Source: Acidimicrobiia bacterium
GTDB lineage: Bacteria; Acidobacteriota; Vicinamibacteria; Vicinamibacterales; SCN-69-37
DNA length: 64,000 nucleotides
NCBI GenBank assembly: GCA_016871335.1
Contig: VFZF01000004.1
Location: 124,001-188,000 of the forward strand
Direction: 5' to 3'
Shown here: in pieces, positions 41,568 through 49,890 of the stretch
How the letters are laid out: every line of letters starts with the position of its first letter
How positions within the stretch are numbered: the first letter of the stretch is position 1
Notes under the pieces: generated by a model
Told to the model about the DNA's origin: nothing
Database searches by the model: none
The model's input: the letters and a program-made list of their open reading frames with translations, nothing else
Position numbers and translations under genes: made by a program

Positions 41568-42266
41568 ATGGAATTGACGAAGGACATGCATGTCTCCGAG
41601 GTTGCGGCGGCAGCGCCGGCCACCATCAAGGTGTTTCAGCAGCACGGCATCGACTTCTGCTGCGGAGGCCACCGGGCGATCGCGGAGGCGTGTACAGAGC
41701 ACGGCCTCGATGTGGACCGCGTACTCGCTGAGCTGGTGCAGTCCGCAACGGGCACGACGGATGAACGGAATTGGCAACAAGCCCCTCTGGAGGACCTCGT
41801 GACCTACATCCAGGGCCGGTTCCACCAGCCCCTCCGCGAGGAACTGCCGCGCTTGTCGGCGATGGTGGACAAGGTCGTGATACGCCACGGAGACCACTAT
41901 CCAGAGATGCTCCTGCCCCTGCAGCGCGAGTTCCGGCGCCTGATGAGCGAGTTGCTGGATCACATGTCGAAGGAGGATCACATGCTGTTTCCTGCCATTG
42001 TCGCGATTGAACGGGGCCAGGCGGCGGATGATGGCAGCTGGATTGCCGGCCCTGTCGAGGTGATGGAGCACGAACACGAGCAGGCGGGTGCGGCCCTGGC
42101 GGCCATGCGGCAGGTCACCGCAGACTACCAGGTGCCTCCCGATGCGTGTCCGACATTTCAGGGGTTGTTCTACGGCCTCGAACAACTCGAACGCGACATG
42201 CACGTGCATGTTCATCTGGAGAACAACATCCTGTTTCCGCGCGCTCTTGCGCGGGGTCAGGTCTGA
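41568..42266 (+). CDS. ric: Iron-sulfur cluster repair protein RIC (ScdA/YtfE/DnrN)
   Basis: 232 residues. GGAGG lies 7 bases before the ATG. The N-terminal ScdA domain has the FCCGG motif (GIDFCCGGHRAIAEAC, about 27-42). The C-terminal haemerythrin-like part carries the di-iron ligands in IRHGDHYPEM, LLDHMSKEDHMLFP, MEHEHEQAG and HVHLENNILFPR. RIC proteins rebuild Fe-S clusters damaged by NO or oxidants. It follows the CopD-like gene and operator 4, a typical member of an NO-responsive regulon. Confidence 0.93.
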   Translation: MELTKDMHVSEVAAAAPATIKVFQQHGIDFCCGGHRAIAEACTEHGLDVDRVLAELVQSATGTTDERNWQQAPLEDLVTYIQGRFHQPLREELPRLSAMVDKVVIRHGDHYPEMLLPLQREFRRLMSELLDHMSKEDHMLFPAIVAIERGQAADDGSWIAGPVEVMEHEHEQAGAALAAMRQVTADYQVPPDACPTFQGLFYGLEQLERDMHVHVHLENNILFPRALARGQV

Positions 42267-42310
42267 GTCCCGATCCCCGCGCCGGCTCGCCCTGGAGCGC
42301 TCCGGGCACC

Positions 42311-42987
42311 GTGTCGGGCTTCGCCTCGGCGCCGCCCAACGAGGTCCTGATGACCTTCGCACGCGCTGAACTGGACCGGGTGCAGGGACAGGGCGTAGCC
42401 GTGGATATCGGCTGCGGGGCCGCCAGGAACGCGGTACCACTGGCCGAGATGGGCTGGGCCGTGATTGGCACGGATTTGTCGCAGCCCATGCTGGAGGCCG
42501 CGATCGAGCGCGCCACACGCCGCGGCATGTCCGCACGCGTGCAGTGGTTGTCCGCACCGATGGAAGACCTGCCGATCGCCAATGCGAGTGCCATCTGGTC
42601 ATCGCCCATGGCATCTGGAACCTCGCCACGTCGGCCGAACAGTTTCGAGCGGCGGTTCACGAAGGTGCGCGCGTGGCCAGGCCTGGTGCCGCGCTGTTTG
42701 TCTTCACGTTCTCGCGTCACACGCTGCCTGACACGGCGGCCCCGGTGCCCGGAGAGCCCTTTGTCTTCACCCAATTCTCCGGACGGCCGCAGTGTTTCCT
42801 CACCGAAGCCCAGTTGCTCACGGAAATGGCAGACGCGGGATTTGATCCGGATCCAGGCGTCCCCCTGCGCGAGTACAACAGGCCCACGACCGCCACCGTT
42901 CAACTGGGCGGGCCAGTGATCTACGAAGCGGCGTTCCGCCGACGAACTTACACAACACTTACACGCGGCGGCGCGCCGAATCGATAG
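42311..42987 (+). pseudogene. SAM-dependent methyltransferase with a frameshift
   Basis: The first frame from GTG 42311 gives FASAPPNEVL, then the AdoMet motif VAVDIGCGAARNAVPLAEMG and GTDLSQPML, down to APMEDLPIANAS at about 42590. Homology then continues in another frame as HLVIAHGIWNLATSAEQFRA through FTFSRHTLPD to the natural end at 42987. A one-base change near 42588 therefore splits an otherwise complete class I methyltransferase. It could be a sequencing error, a real mutation or programmed shifting. It lies between RIC and the nitronate monooxygenase-like gene. Confidence 0.75.
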
Positions 42988-42996
42988 GCTGAGGGC

Positions 42997-44478
42997 ATGA
43001 CGAGCGCACCGGTGATCATTCAGGGCGGCATGGGCGTCGGAATCTCGGACTGGCGCCTCGCCCGCGCGGTGTCACAGGTGGGACAGCTGGGCGTGGTCAG
43101 CGGAACGGCCCTGGACAACGTCCTGACGCGACGCCTCCAGATGGGTGATCCCGGCGGTCACATGCGGCGTGCGCTCGACCACTTCCCCGTGCCAGACCTC
43201 GCACAGGACATCTGGGAGAAGTACTACATCGCGGGCGGCAAGGCCCCCACGGCCTCGTTTGTGCTGCCGCCCATGCAGTCAACCGACGCCAGTCTGGAAT
43301 GGCAACGACTCTGCGTCGTCGCCAACTTCGTGGAAGTGTTTCTCGCGCGTGAGGGACACAACCACCCGGTCGGCATCAACTATCTGGAGAAGATCCAGAT
43401 TCCTCACCTGCCCTCGATCTATGGGGCAATGCTCGCCGGCGTCAGCTACGTATTGATGGGTGCCGGGATTCCCCTGAAGATCCCGGGCGTGCTCGATCAC
43501 TTCGTCCACCCCGAAGCTGCGACGTATCCCCTGCACGTCACGGACGACGACAGCGAAGGTGGTGGGCACCTGCTGACGTTCGATCCGCACGAGGTGATCG
43601 GATTGGGTCCCGATGCCCCTCCGCTGACGCGTCCGCACTTCCTCGCCATCATTGCATCCGACGTCCTCGCCCTCACACTCCACCGTCGGGCCAACGGCCG
43701 GGTTGATGGATTCATCGTGGAAGGCCCGACGGCCGGAGGACACAATGCGCCGCCGCGTGGCGCGCTGCAACTGACGCCGGACGGCGAACCCGTGTACGGC
43801 CCCAGGGATGTCGTGAACCTCGAGAAACTCCGCGCGATCGGCCTCCCCTTCTGGCTGGCCGGGGGTGCGGCGGCACCGGGCAAACTGCAGGAGGCGCTCG
43901 ACGCCGGTGCGGCGGGTATCCAGGTCGGCACGGCGTTCGCACTCTGCGAGGATTCGGGACTGCGCGCCGACGCCCGTGCGGAACTGCTCGGGCGCGCCCG
44001 CACCGGTGACGCCCACGTCTTCACAAGCCCTGTCGCGTCGCCCGCAGGATTTCCGTTCAAGGTCGCGGAGCTCCCAGGTTCTTTATCGGATCCGGCGATT
44101 CTGCAGTCGCGTCCACGCATCTGCGATCTCGGATACCTGCGCGAAGCCTATCGGGCTGACGACGGCTCAGTGGGATTCCGCTGTCCGGCTGAACCGGTGA
44201 ACCTCTACGCGTCGAAGGGTGGCGACCCGTCGGTCACCGCCGGTCGCGCCTGTATCTGCAACGCGCTCGTCGCAACCGCAGACCTGCCGCAGGTGCGCGC
44301 AGGCCGTTATACGGAACCACCGATTGTGACGATGGGCGACGATGTGCAGGGCGCGGTGCGCTTCCTGCCGCCAGGAGCGGAGCGTTACGAGGCCGCCGAC
44401 GTCGTCCGCACGCTGCTCGAAGAGTGTGCCGCCCGCACGGACTCACAGAGTCCTGCGATGCCGGTCTCGGCGCTGTAA
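42997..44478 (+). CDS. Nitronate monooxygenase/2-nitropropane dioxygenase-like flavoprotein
   Basis: 493 residues, a TIM-barrel FMN enzyme longer than the usual 320-380. It starts PVIIQGGMGVGISDWRLARAVS, and VDGFIVEGPTAGGHNAPPRG holds the phosphate-binding and catalytic-histidine region (GGH). LPFWLAGGAAAPGKLQEALDAGAAGIQVGTAFALC completes the FMN site. A C-terminal extension (about 380-490) has a cysteine pair (GRACICNALVA). NMOs oxidise nitronates, but many family members have other roles. TAGGCT and GAGGG both precede the ATG. It is probably the last gene of the operator 4 group. Confidence 0.85.
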   Translation: MTSAPVIIQGGMGVGISDWRLARAVSQVGQLGVVSGTALDNVLTRRLQMGDPGGHMRRALDHFPVPDLAQDIWEKYYIAGGKAPTASFVLPPMQSTDASLEWQRLCVVANFVEVFLAREGHNHPVGINYLEKIQIPHLPSIYGAMLAGVSYVLMGAGIPLKIPGVLDHFVHPEAATYPLHVTDDDSEGGGHLLTFDPHEVIGLGPDAPPLTRPHFLAIIASDVLALTLHRRANGRVDGFIVEGPTAGGHNAPPRGALQLTPDGEPVYGPRDVVNLEKLRAIGLPFWLAGGAAAPGKLQEALDAGAAGIQVGTAFALCEDSGLRADARAELLGRARTGDAHVFTSPVASPAGFPFKVAELPGSLSDPAILQSRPRICDLGYLREAYRADDGSVGFRCPAEPVNLYASKGGDPSVTAGRACICNALVATADLPQVRAGRYTEPPIVTMGDDVQGAVRFLPPGAERYEAADVVRTLLEECAARTDSQSPAMPVSAL

Positions 44479-44496
44479 CCTGGCGCACACGTCGGG

Positions 44497-45240
44497 CTAC
44501 TCGTTCAGCTTCACCGCGGTCGCAGCGTGCGCCGTCAACTGCGTAGCGAGCACTCGAAATGACAACTCACTGTCGGGCTCCCGATAGTCGCCCAGTGGGC
44601 CGATAGTCCTCGAGGAGAGGAGGAGGCAAGCCGAGTCGTAGAGCCGCTCTCTGACAAGCCGTTTGCAGAACAGCGTGTATCGATCAGCGTAAGACGTTCC
44701 GTGAAACTCGCTGAACACATTGAAGTGCGGCTCAGGGAAAGACTTCCTGGGCCGTATCGAGGCGTCGGCTTCCTCGAGCAGCATGAAATAGCCAAGCCAT
44801 GGTCTTTGGGAGGTCTTAAATGCGCCTTCGCGGTAGGCCGTCCAGATGTCGGTGGCGTTGCCGAGTGCCTCCTCGGTCCGATTATTGAAGTTGTTGCCGA
44901 AGGATCCGACCTGCGACTTAAATTCGAGGACGGCGACCAACTGACCGTTGAGCACTACGACCAAGTCCCAATCCTTGGTTGCGCGGAAGTAACCGGGCCA
45001 CTCTGTGCGACGCCTGTCATGGATTGCGCTGTCGGGGATGCCGGAGGCGATCAGTAGCTCGCGCACAACAGCTGCAAACTCCGCACAGTGGCCACCACCT
45101 GTGACAGCCGTACGACCACCACGATCGCGGTCGCCGGACAATCCCTGTCTGTCGCACTGTGCGTTCCTCGTCTCCCAGAAGAAGGAGACGGCCTGTCTCA
45201 GCCGGGCATCAAGCTCTGACAGGGCATCGCCGCGTTTCAT
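44497..45240 (-). CDS. PaeR7I/XhoI-type restriction endonuclease
   Basis: 247 residues, the length of R.PaeR7I. The catalytic PD-(D/E)xK core is D92 in KDWDLVVV and E107-x-K109 in AVLEFKSQ. The following FGNNFNNRTEEALGNATDIW and RPWLGYFMLLEEADAS are characteristic of this family, whose known members cut CTCGAG. The frame is intact. It is the second gene of a restriction-modification operon and overlaps the methyltransferase stop by ATGA. The methyltransferase gene has been split by an IS3 element, so expression of this nuclease now depends on what promoter remains. Confidence 0.9.
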   Translation of the reverse strand: MKRGDALSELDARLRQAVSFFWETRNAQCDRQGLSGDRDRGGRTAVTGGGHCAEFAAVVRELLIASGIPDSAIHDRRRTEWPGYFRATKDWDLVVVLNGQLVAVLEFKSQVGSFGNNFNNRTEEALGNATDIWTAYREGAFKTSQRPWLGYFMLLEEADASIRPRKSFPEPHFNVFSEFHGTSYADRYTLFCKRLVRERLYDSACLLLSSRTIGPLGDYREPDSELSFRVLATQLTAHAATAVKLNE

Positions 45241-46157
45241 GCGCGACCGGCCTCCACAACCTTGACCCGAGCTCCCGCGAAAAAGCCGTGAAGTTCAGAG
45301 TTGAGGCGGCTGTTCAAGAGCCCGAAATAATGTGGATCGATTTCCACACTGATACTACTTCTGCCGGACCGTGCAGCTGCGAGGCTGGTTGTGCCTGTGC
45401 CTCCGAACGGGTCAAGGACGGTATCGCCGACGAAGCTGAACATCCGCACCAGGCGCTCCGCCAATTCGAGGGGGTATGGAGCAGGATGCTCCCTCGTTGA
45501 GGCGCCTGTCACACCGTTCCATATTTGTTGAAACCACGTCTTGTGCTTTTCGGCGGAAATCACACTGAGCACCCGAGCAGCCAGCGATGGGCTTCGATAG
45601 CCGCCCGGCTTGCGCCGCATCAAGATGAACTCGATGTCGTTCTTGATGACGGAATTCGGCTCGTAGGGCTTACCGAGAAATCCCCCGCCACCACCATCAA
45701 CCTCGTACGCAGCATTGGCGATCTTGTGCCAGATGATTGGTGCCAGGTTGTCGAAGCCAATGGTCCGGCAATGTTCCTGAATAGAGGCGTGAAGCGGAAC
45801 GACCGTGTGTCGACCGCCGTTCCTGCGGCGCGACAGACACACGTCGCCAACCACGATGACGAGCCGGCCCCCAGGCACCAGTACTCGCAGGCAATGCCGC
45901 CACACCTTGTCTAACTGTTCCAGGAACTCGTCGTACTTCTCGACATGGCCGAGTTGCCCCTCCGTGTCACGGTACTCCTTCAACGTCCAGTAAGGGGGCG
46001 AGGTCAAGACGAGGTGGACGCTCTCGCTCGGCACGAAGCTCAAGTCGCGAGCGTCGTGATGGTGCAGGGTGTGCGATGTCGGTATTTCACGAAGGCGGCC
46101 TTCGATAACCGCAGTGGAGTTCCCAGGGTTTTGTGGACAGTCTGATGCCGAGCACAT
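45237..46157 (-). pseudogene. Beta-class DNA methyltransferase, body separated from its first 13 codons
   Basis: The body encodes motif IV TSPPYW, RLVIVVGDVCLSRRRNGGRH, ANAAYEVDGGGGGFLGKPYEP and motif I DPFGGTGTTSLAAARSGR, in the order typical of beta-class N4-cytosine or N6-adenine methylases. Native coding starts at 46115 at the IS3 target repeat. Upstream the frame stays open through the IS end, and an ATG at 46157 inside the IS would give a 14-residue replacement leader (MCSASDCPQNPGNS). The original first 13 codons lie beyond the IS at 47099-47137. Whether a working enzyme is made is unknown. Confidence 0.85.
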
Positions 46158-47098
46158 TGCTCGCGTGAGGAGGTCCCGATGTCCCAGCAACCACGTTCCA
46201 ATCGCGTTCGCCAGACGTACGGGTTTATCAAGAGCCATCAGCGACAATTCCCTGTTGAGGTGCTGTGCCGCGTACTGGGAGTTGCACCCAGCGGCTACTA
46301 CGAGTGGCTGAAGAAGCCGGTGTCGAATCGCGGCATCGAGGACGCGCGGTTGCTCCGCCTCATCCGCGCTTCGTACACCGCCAGCCAAGGCATCGACGGC
46401 GCTCCTCGCGTGTTCCTGGACCTACGAGAAGCTGGCGAACGCTGTAGCAAGCATCGTGTTCAACGCTTGATGCGAGAAGCCGGCCTACGGGCGCTGCATG
46501 GCTACAGGACACGACGATGGACGGTCGGCAAGCCTGCGACCCTCATCCCGAATCACTTGAAACGTCAGTTCAATGTCAGCCATCCGAACCGGGCTTGGGT
46601 GACGGACATCACGTACAGTCGCACCTGGCAGGGCTGGCTGTACTTGGCCGTTGTCCTCGACCTGTTCTCGCGGAAGGTGGTCGGCTGGGCTGTCGCATCG
46701 ACCATTCGACGGGAGCTGGTGCTTGATGCCGTGCTGATGGCGGTTCGAGCGCGTCGTCCCCGCGGCACGCTCATTGATTCCGATCAGGGCTCGCAGTTGG
46801 GAAGTGATGCGTGGCGGAGATTCTGCCGCACCAACCGGCTCGAGCCGAGCATGAGCCGGAAAGGTAACTGCTGGGACAATGCCGTTGTCGAAGCATGTTT
46901 TGCCAGCTTGAAGAAACAACGCATCAAGAAATTGATCTATAAGGACCGGAGCGTGGCGACCGCCGACATCGAGGACTACATTACGTTCTACAATCGCACC
47001 AGACGCCACGGCCATCTCGGCGGCGTCAGCCCAGAGCAGTACGAGGCAGCTCATGTCCGCTAGCCGTTACACAGCCTCCACAAAACCCTGGGAACTCC
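46116..47098 (+). mobile_element. IS3-family insertion sequence (983 bp, orfB only)
   Basis: Perfect 22-bp terminal inverted repeats, 46116-46137 (starting GGAGTTCCCAGGGTTTTG) and 47077-47098. A 3-bp target duplication AGT is present at 46113-46115 and 47099-47101. Inside is a complete orfB but no orfA, so it is shorter than usual IS3 members (1.2-1.5 kb). It is inserted in the methyltransferase gene in the opposite orientation. Confidence 0.92.
46179..47063 (+). CDS. IS3-family transposase OrfB
   Basis: 294 residues. It has the N-terminal HTH_21 region (VEVLCRVLGVAPSGYYEWLKKP) and a full DDE integrase core: D143 in AWVTDITY, D202 in LIDSDQGSQ and E238 in AVVEACFASLKK, spaced DD-35-E. GAGGAGG precedes the ATG, so it can be translated on its own. 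In most IS3 elements OrfB is made as an OrfAB fusion by -1 frameshifting; here no orfA exists in the 41 bases between the terminal repeat and the ATG. Confidence 0.93.
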   Translation: MSQQPRSNRVRQTYGFIKSHQRQFPVEVLCRVLGVAPSGYYEWLKKPVSNRGIEDARLLRLIRASYTASQGIDGAPRVFLDLREAGERCSKHRVQRLMREAGLRALHGYRTRRWTVGKPATLIPNHLKRQFNVSHPNRAWVTDITYSRTWQGWLYLAVVLDLFSRKVVGWAVASTIRRELVLDAVLMAVRARRPRGTLIDSDQGSQLGSDAWRRFCRTNRLEPSMSRKGNCWDNAVVEACFASLKKQRIKKLIYKDRSVATADIEDYITFYNRTRRHGHLGGVSPEQYEAAHVR

Positions 47099-47137
47099 AG
47101 TCCTGCGAATCGCATCTTCGCGTGACTGGCTGCTCAT
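47099..47137 (-). pseudogene. First 13 codons of the interrupted DNA methyltransferase
   Basis: ATG at 47137 gives MSSQSREDAIRRT up to the IS3 target repeat. Removing the IS and one copy of the target joins this in frame to AVIEGRLREIPTSHT of the body. In the present sequence the frame runs on into the IS and stops after about 12 more codons. Confidence 0.85.
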
Positions 47138-47146
47138 GACTGGCGC

Positions 47147-47152
47147 AGTGTA
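47147..47152 (-). promoter_or_regulatory. -10 hexamer TACACT of the restriction-modification operon
   Basis: On the minus strand TACACT ends 9 bases before the original methyltransferase ATG at 47137. It is now separated from the methyltransferase body and the nuclease gene by the IS3 element. Confidence 0.55.
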
Positions 47153-47208
47153 CTCGGCCTCCCCCTGGACACGCGTAACATGAGGATTCCGCCGAGGTCG
47201 ACGCCGCC

Positions 47209-47346
47209 AGCACTCGCGGGCCGGCTTGGTGTGCCGGCTCGACTGCGAGCGACGTGACACGCGTCAGTACAAAAAGCGCTGCTCTGTGCGCTTTTTCCGC
47301 GTCGTCGAGCCGGAGAGCCGGCACACCAAGCCGGCTCGCGAGTGCT
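47209..47346. repeat. 138-bp cruciform-like repeat, copy 2
   Basis: A long inverted repeat: left arm 47209-47243 starts AGCACTCGCGGGCCGGCTTG, and right arm 47304-47346 ends GGCTCGCGAGTGCT. The centre holds a second hairpin, AAAAAGCGC (47271-47279) and GCGCTTTTT (47288-47296). Blocks of it recur at 8765-8870. It sits between the restriction-modification locus and the permease genes. Confidence 0.8.
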
Positions 47347-47380
47347 CACCGGCGTGGTTCCGGCCTGAGCGTGCCAGCGA

Positions 47381-48622
47381 CTACTCGTATCGCAACGACT
47401 CCACGGGATCCAGCCGCGACGCGCGACGCGCTGGGAGGTAGCCGGCGATGACGCCGACGCCGACGGCGCTGACGACGCCTGAGACGACAGCCCAGAGCGG
47501 CGGCAACGCGGGAAACGCCGGCGCCACGGCCGCCACTGTCGCCCCGATCGCCAGCGCGACAGTCACACCGATCACGCCGCCCGCGCCTGCCAGCACGGCG
47601 GACTCGAGCAGGAACTGCAGGCGCACATCCTGCCGGCGCGCGCCGATCGCCAGCCGCAGACCGATCTCACGAGTGCGCTCGGTCACGCTGATCACCATGA
47701 CGTTCGCGATCCCGATGCCGCCAATCACCAGCGACACCGCCGCAAGCGCGAGAGTCGCAAGAAAAATCTGGGCACCGATGCGATCGAACTGCGCAATGAT
47801 CTGATCGGCCGTCGAGAGGTTGAAGTCGCTCTCCGCGCCAGGCGGCACCTGTCGCGTGAGCCGCAGCACGGTCTCGGTCTCCGCCCGCGCCGTCTCCCGC
47901 AATCCGGCTCTGGCTCTGGCGTAGATCACCGTCTGTTCAGCCTCGGGAAATCGCTGGCGCGCGGTCGACAGCGGAATCGACACCACACTGTCATTGCGGT
48001 TCTCACCAAAAAATGTGCCCTGGCGCGGCGCGAGAACCCCGACCACGTAGTACCGATCCCCTCCGAGCAGAAACGACTGCCCGAGCGGCGACGATTGGCC
48101 GAACAACGCCGTCGCGATGTTGGCGCCGAGCACGGCCACCGGGGCAGCCACACGATCCTCAGTCTCGGTGAATGGCCGTCCGGCGGAAAACGGCGTATCG
48201 GTCACGTCAAAGAAGTTCGGCGACGCGCCCTCGATCAACACGGTGTCCGACTCATTCCCACCGGCCCGTGCCGTAATCACGCGCGTCGTCGTCGCGGCCG
48301 GAATCAGCAACTGCACGCCCACATCGCGCACGGACGGCGCCAGACGCTCGATCGCTTGCGCATCCGCCAGCGTGAGCACACGGCGGTTGGCGTCGGCATC
48401 GGACGCCGGCGTGTAGGGATCGCCGTTGCGATGAAACGCGAAGATGTTGTCGGACCCAAGTTCCCGGAAGAGCTGGGCGACCGAGTTCCGCAGCCCGACA
48501 AGCGTCGACGCCACGAGCACCACGGTCACGATGCCGATGACAAGTCCGACGATCGCGAGCACCGACCGGGCCGTGTGCACGCGGATGGACTCGAGCGCCA
48601 ATGTGAGGGCTTCGCGCAGCAT
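47381..48622 (-). CDS. MacB/FtsX-type ABC transporter permease 1
   Basis: 413 residues. Standard MacB topology: an N-terminal helix (ARSVLAIVGLVIGIVTVVLVA), a large periplasmic domain and three C-terminal helices. SVTERTREIGLRLAIGARRQDVRLQFLLES is the FtsX-domain signature. Four bases separate it from a second permease gene upstream on the same strand. No ATPase gene is adjacent, so the pair must borrow an ATPase or the gene is elsewhere. Confidence 0.9.
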   Translation of the reverse strand: MLREALTLALESIRVHTARSVLAIVGLVIGIVTVVLVASTLVGLRNSVAQLFRELGSDNIFAFHRNGDPYTPASDADANRRVLTLADAQAIERLAPSVRDVGVQLLIPAATTTRVITARAGGNESDTVLIEGASPNFFDVTDTPFSAGRPFTETEDRVAAPVAVLGANIATALFGQSSPLGQSFLLGGDRYYVVGVLAPRQGTFFGENRNDSVVSIPLSTARQRFPEAEQTVIYARARAGLRETARAETETVLRLTRQVPPGAESDFNLSTADQIIAQFDRIGAQIFLATLALAAVSLVIGGIGIANVMVISVTERTREIGLRLAIGARRQDVRLQFLLESAVLAGAGGVIGVTVALAIGATVAAVAPAFPALPPLWAVVSGVVSAVGVGVIAGYLPARRASRLDPVESLRYE

Positions 48623-48625
48623 CGG

Positions 48626-49849
48626 CTACTCCGTCCTCAATGCGTCCACAATCACCAAATGCGTCGCACGCCGCGCGGGATACCAGCCCGCGACGATGCC
48701 ACTCAGTGCCGAGGCCAGCAGACTGGTGGCCACCGTCATCGGCGCGACCGCCACGGGCAGGTCCAGCGCGCCGGCGAGCACCGTCACCATGCCCCACGCC
48801 ACACCCAGCCCGACCACCCCGCCGATCATCGCGGTCAGCGCGGACTCCGCCAGCACCTCGCGCAGGATCGTCGTCCGCGTCGCGCCGAGGGCGCGGCGCA
48901 CACCGATCTCCCGCGTCCGCTGTGTGACCGATACCAGCACGGTGTTGGTGACGACGACGATGGCTGCGAGCAGGGCCATCAGCGAAATCGGTCCGGCGGC
49001 GACCCCGATGCGGCGTGAGAGGTTTGCGACAAAACCACGCGCCGCGTCCGGCGTGAGCACGTCGAAGGCATCAGCTTCGCCGGGTACCTGATTCCGCCGG
49101 GCACGCAACGACGCGCGCGCGCGATCCTCCGCCTGCATGGCCGTGGCGCCAGGGAGCGCGCGCGCGAAGATCGGCAGCGTGCGCGGAGCCCCGAACGCCC
49201 GCTCCCACGCCGCCAGTGGAATCCACACGAAACGGTCGAGCGACGTTCCACCGGAGCTGCCCTGCCGCACCTGCACACCGACCACCTCGAAACGGCGCCC
49301 GGCGATGCGCAGCCCCTGCCCGAGGGGGTTCGAGGCCGGAAACAGCGTGTCGGCCACATCGGCGCCGATCACCGCCACCGCCGCTCCGCTGCGATCGTCC
49401 TGGCTGACGAGGAACCGGCCGGACGCGATCGCGAGGTCCCTGAGGTTGGCCAGGACCGACGTGGTGCCGGAGACTGCCGCATTTTCGTAGGTGCGTGACC
49501 CGGCCGTGACGTTCGCCACGGCCTGGACGTTCGGGGCGTATTGCACGAGGCCGTCGGCCACGCCTTCCAGAAACCGCCAGTCCGTCCGTCGAATCGGCTG
49601 GTTCCGCAGGAGTTGGTCCTGCAACTCCCGTCGCGACACACGTCCCGGCGAGGCAACCTGACCAAGCAGGAACGTCTCCGACCCGAATGCCCGCGCGGTG
49701 GTCGACTCGGCCGACGCCGCCACGCCGTCGAGGGCGGCCACGACGATGACCTGGGTGGCGACGGCCACGGCAATGGCCAGCGCACCCAGCGCCGATCGCA
49801 GCCGGTTCGCACGTAGTGTTGTCAGGGCCTGTCGAAAGGACTCGCGCAT
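48626..49849 (-). CDS. MacB/FtsX-type ABC transporter permease 2
   Basis: 407 residues from ATG 49849. It has the same architecture as permease 1 (SVTQRTREIGVRRALGATRTTILREVLAES), with about 30% of residues seemingly shared. The periplasmic domain contains GRFLVSQDDRSGAAVAVIGADVADTLF. The two probably form a heterodimeric channel. Its promoter -10 TATACT (49876-49881, minus strand) overlaps the plus-strand promoter of the membrane-fusion gene. Confidence 0.9.
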   Translation of the reverse strand: MRESFRQALTTLRANRLRSALGALAIAVAVATQVIVVAALDGVAASAESTTARAFGSETFLLGQVASPGRVSRRELQDQLLRNQPIRRTDWRFLEGVADGLVQYAPNVQAVANVTAGSRTYENAAVSGTTSVLANLRDLAIASGRFLVSQDDRSGAAVAVIGADVADTLFPASNPLGQGLRIAGRRFEVVGVQVRQGSSGGTSLDRFVWIPLAAWERAFGAPRTLPIFARALPGATAMQAEDRARASLRARRNQVPGEADAFDVLTPDAARGFVANLSRRIGVAAGPISLMALLAAIVVVTNTVLVSVTQRTREIGVRRALGATRTTILREVLAESALTAMIGGVVGLGVAWGMVTVLAGALDLPVAVAPMTVATSLLASALSGIVAGWYPARRATHLVIVDALRTE

Positions 49850-49875
49850 GAAGGTGTCCGAAGCCGGACCGTGCC

Positions 49876-49883
49876 AGTATAGA
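49876..49883. promoter_or_regulatory. Overlapping divergent -10 elements
   Basis: AGTATAGA reads as TATACT on the minus strand (permease genes, 26 bases before the ATG) and as TATAGA on the plus strand (membrane-fusion gene, 7 bases before the GTG). The two promoters share four base pairs, so only one polymerase can open the site at a time. Confidence 0.5.
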
Positions 49884-49890
49884 AGGTATC

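Noticed and set aside
44497-46157. A novel phage-defence pair
   Set aside because: The proteins fit a known PaeR7I/XhoI-type restriction enzyme and a beta-class methylase; the novelty is the IS insertion, not the families.
46158-46388. Extra N-terminal domain of the DNA methyltransferase
   Set aside because: These codons are antisense to the IS3 transposase; the true first codons are found on the other side of the IS at 47099-47137.
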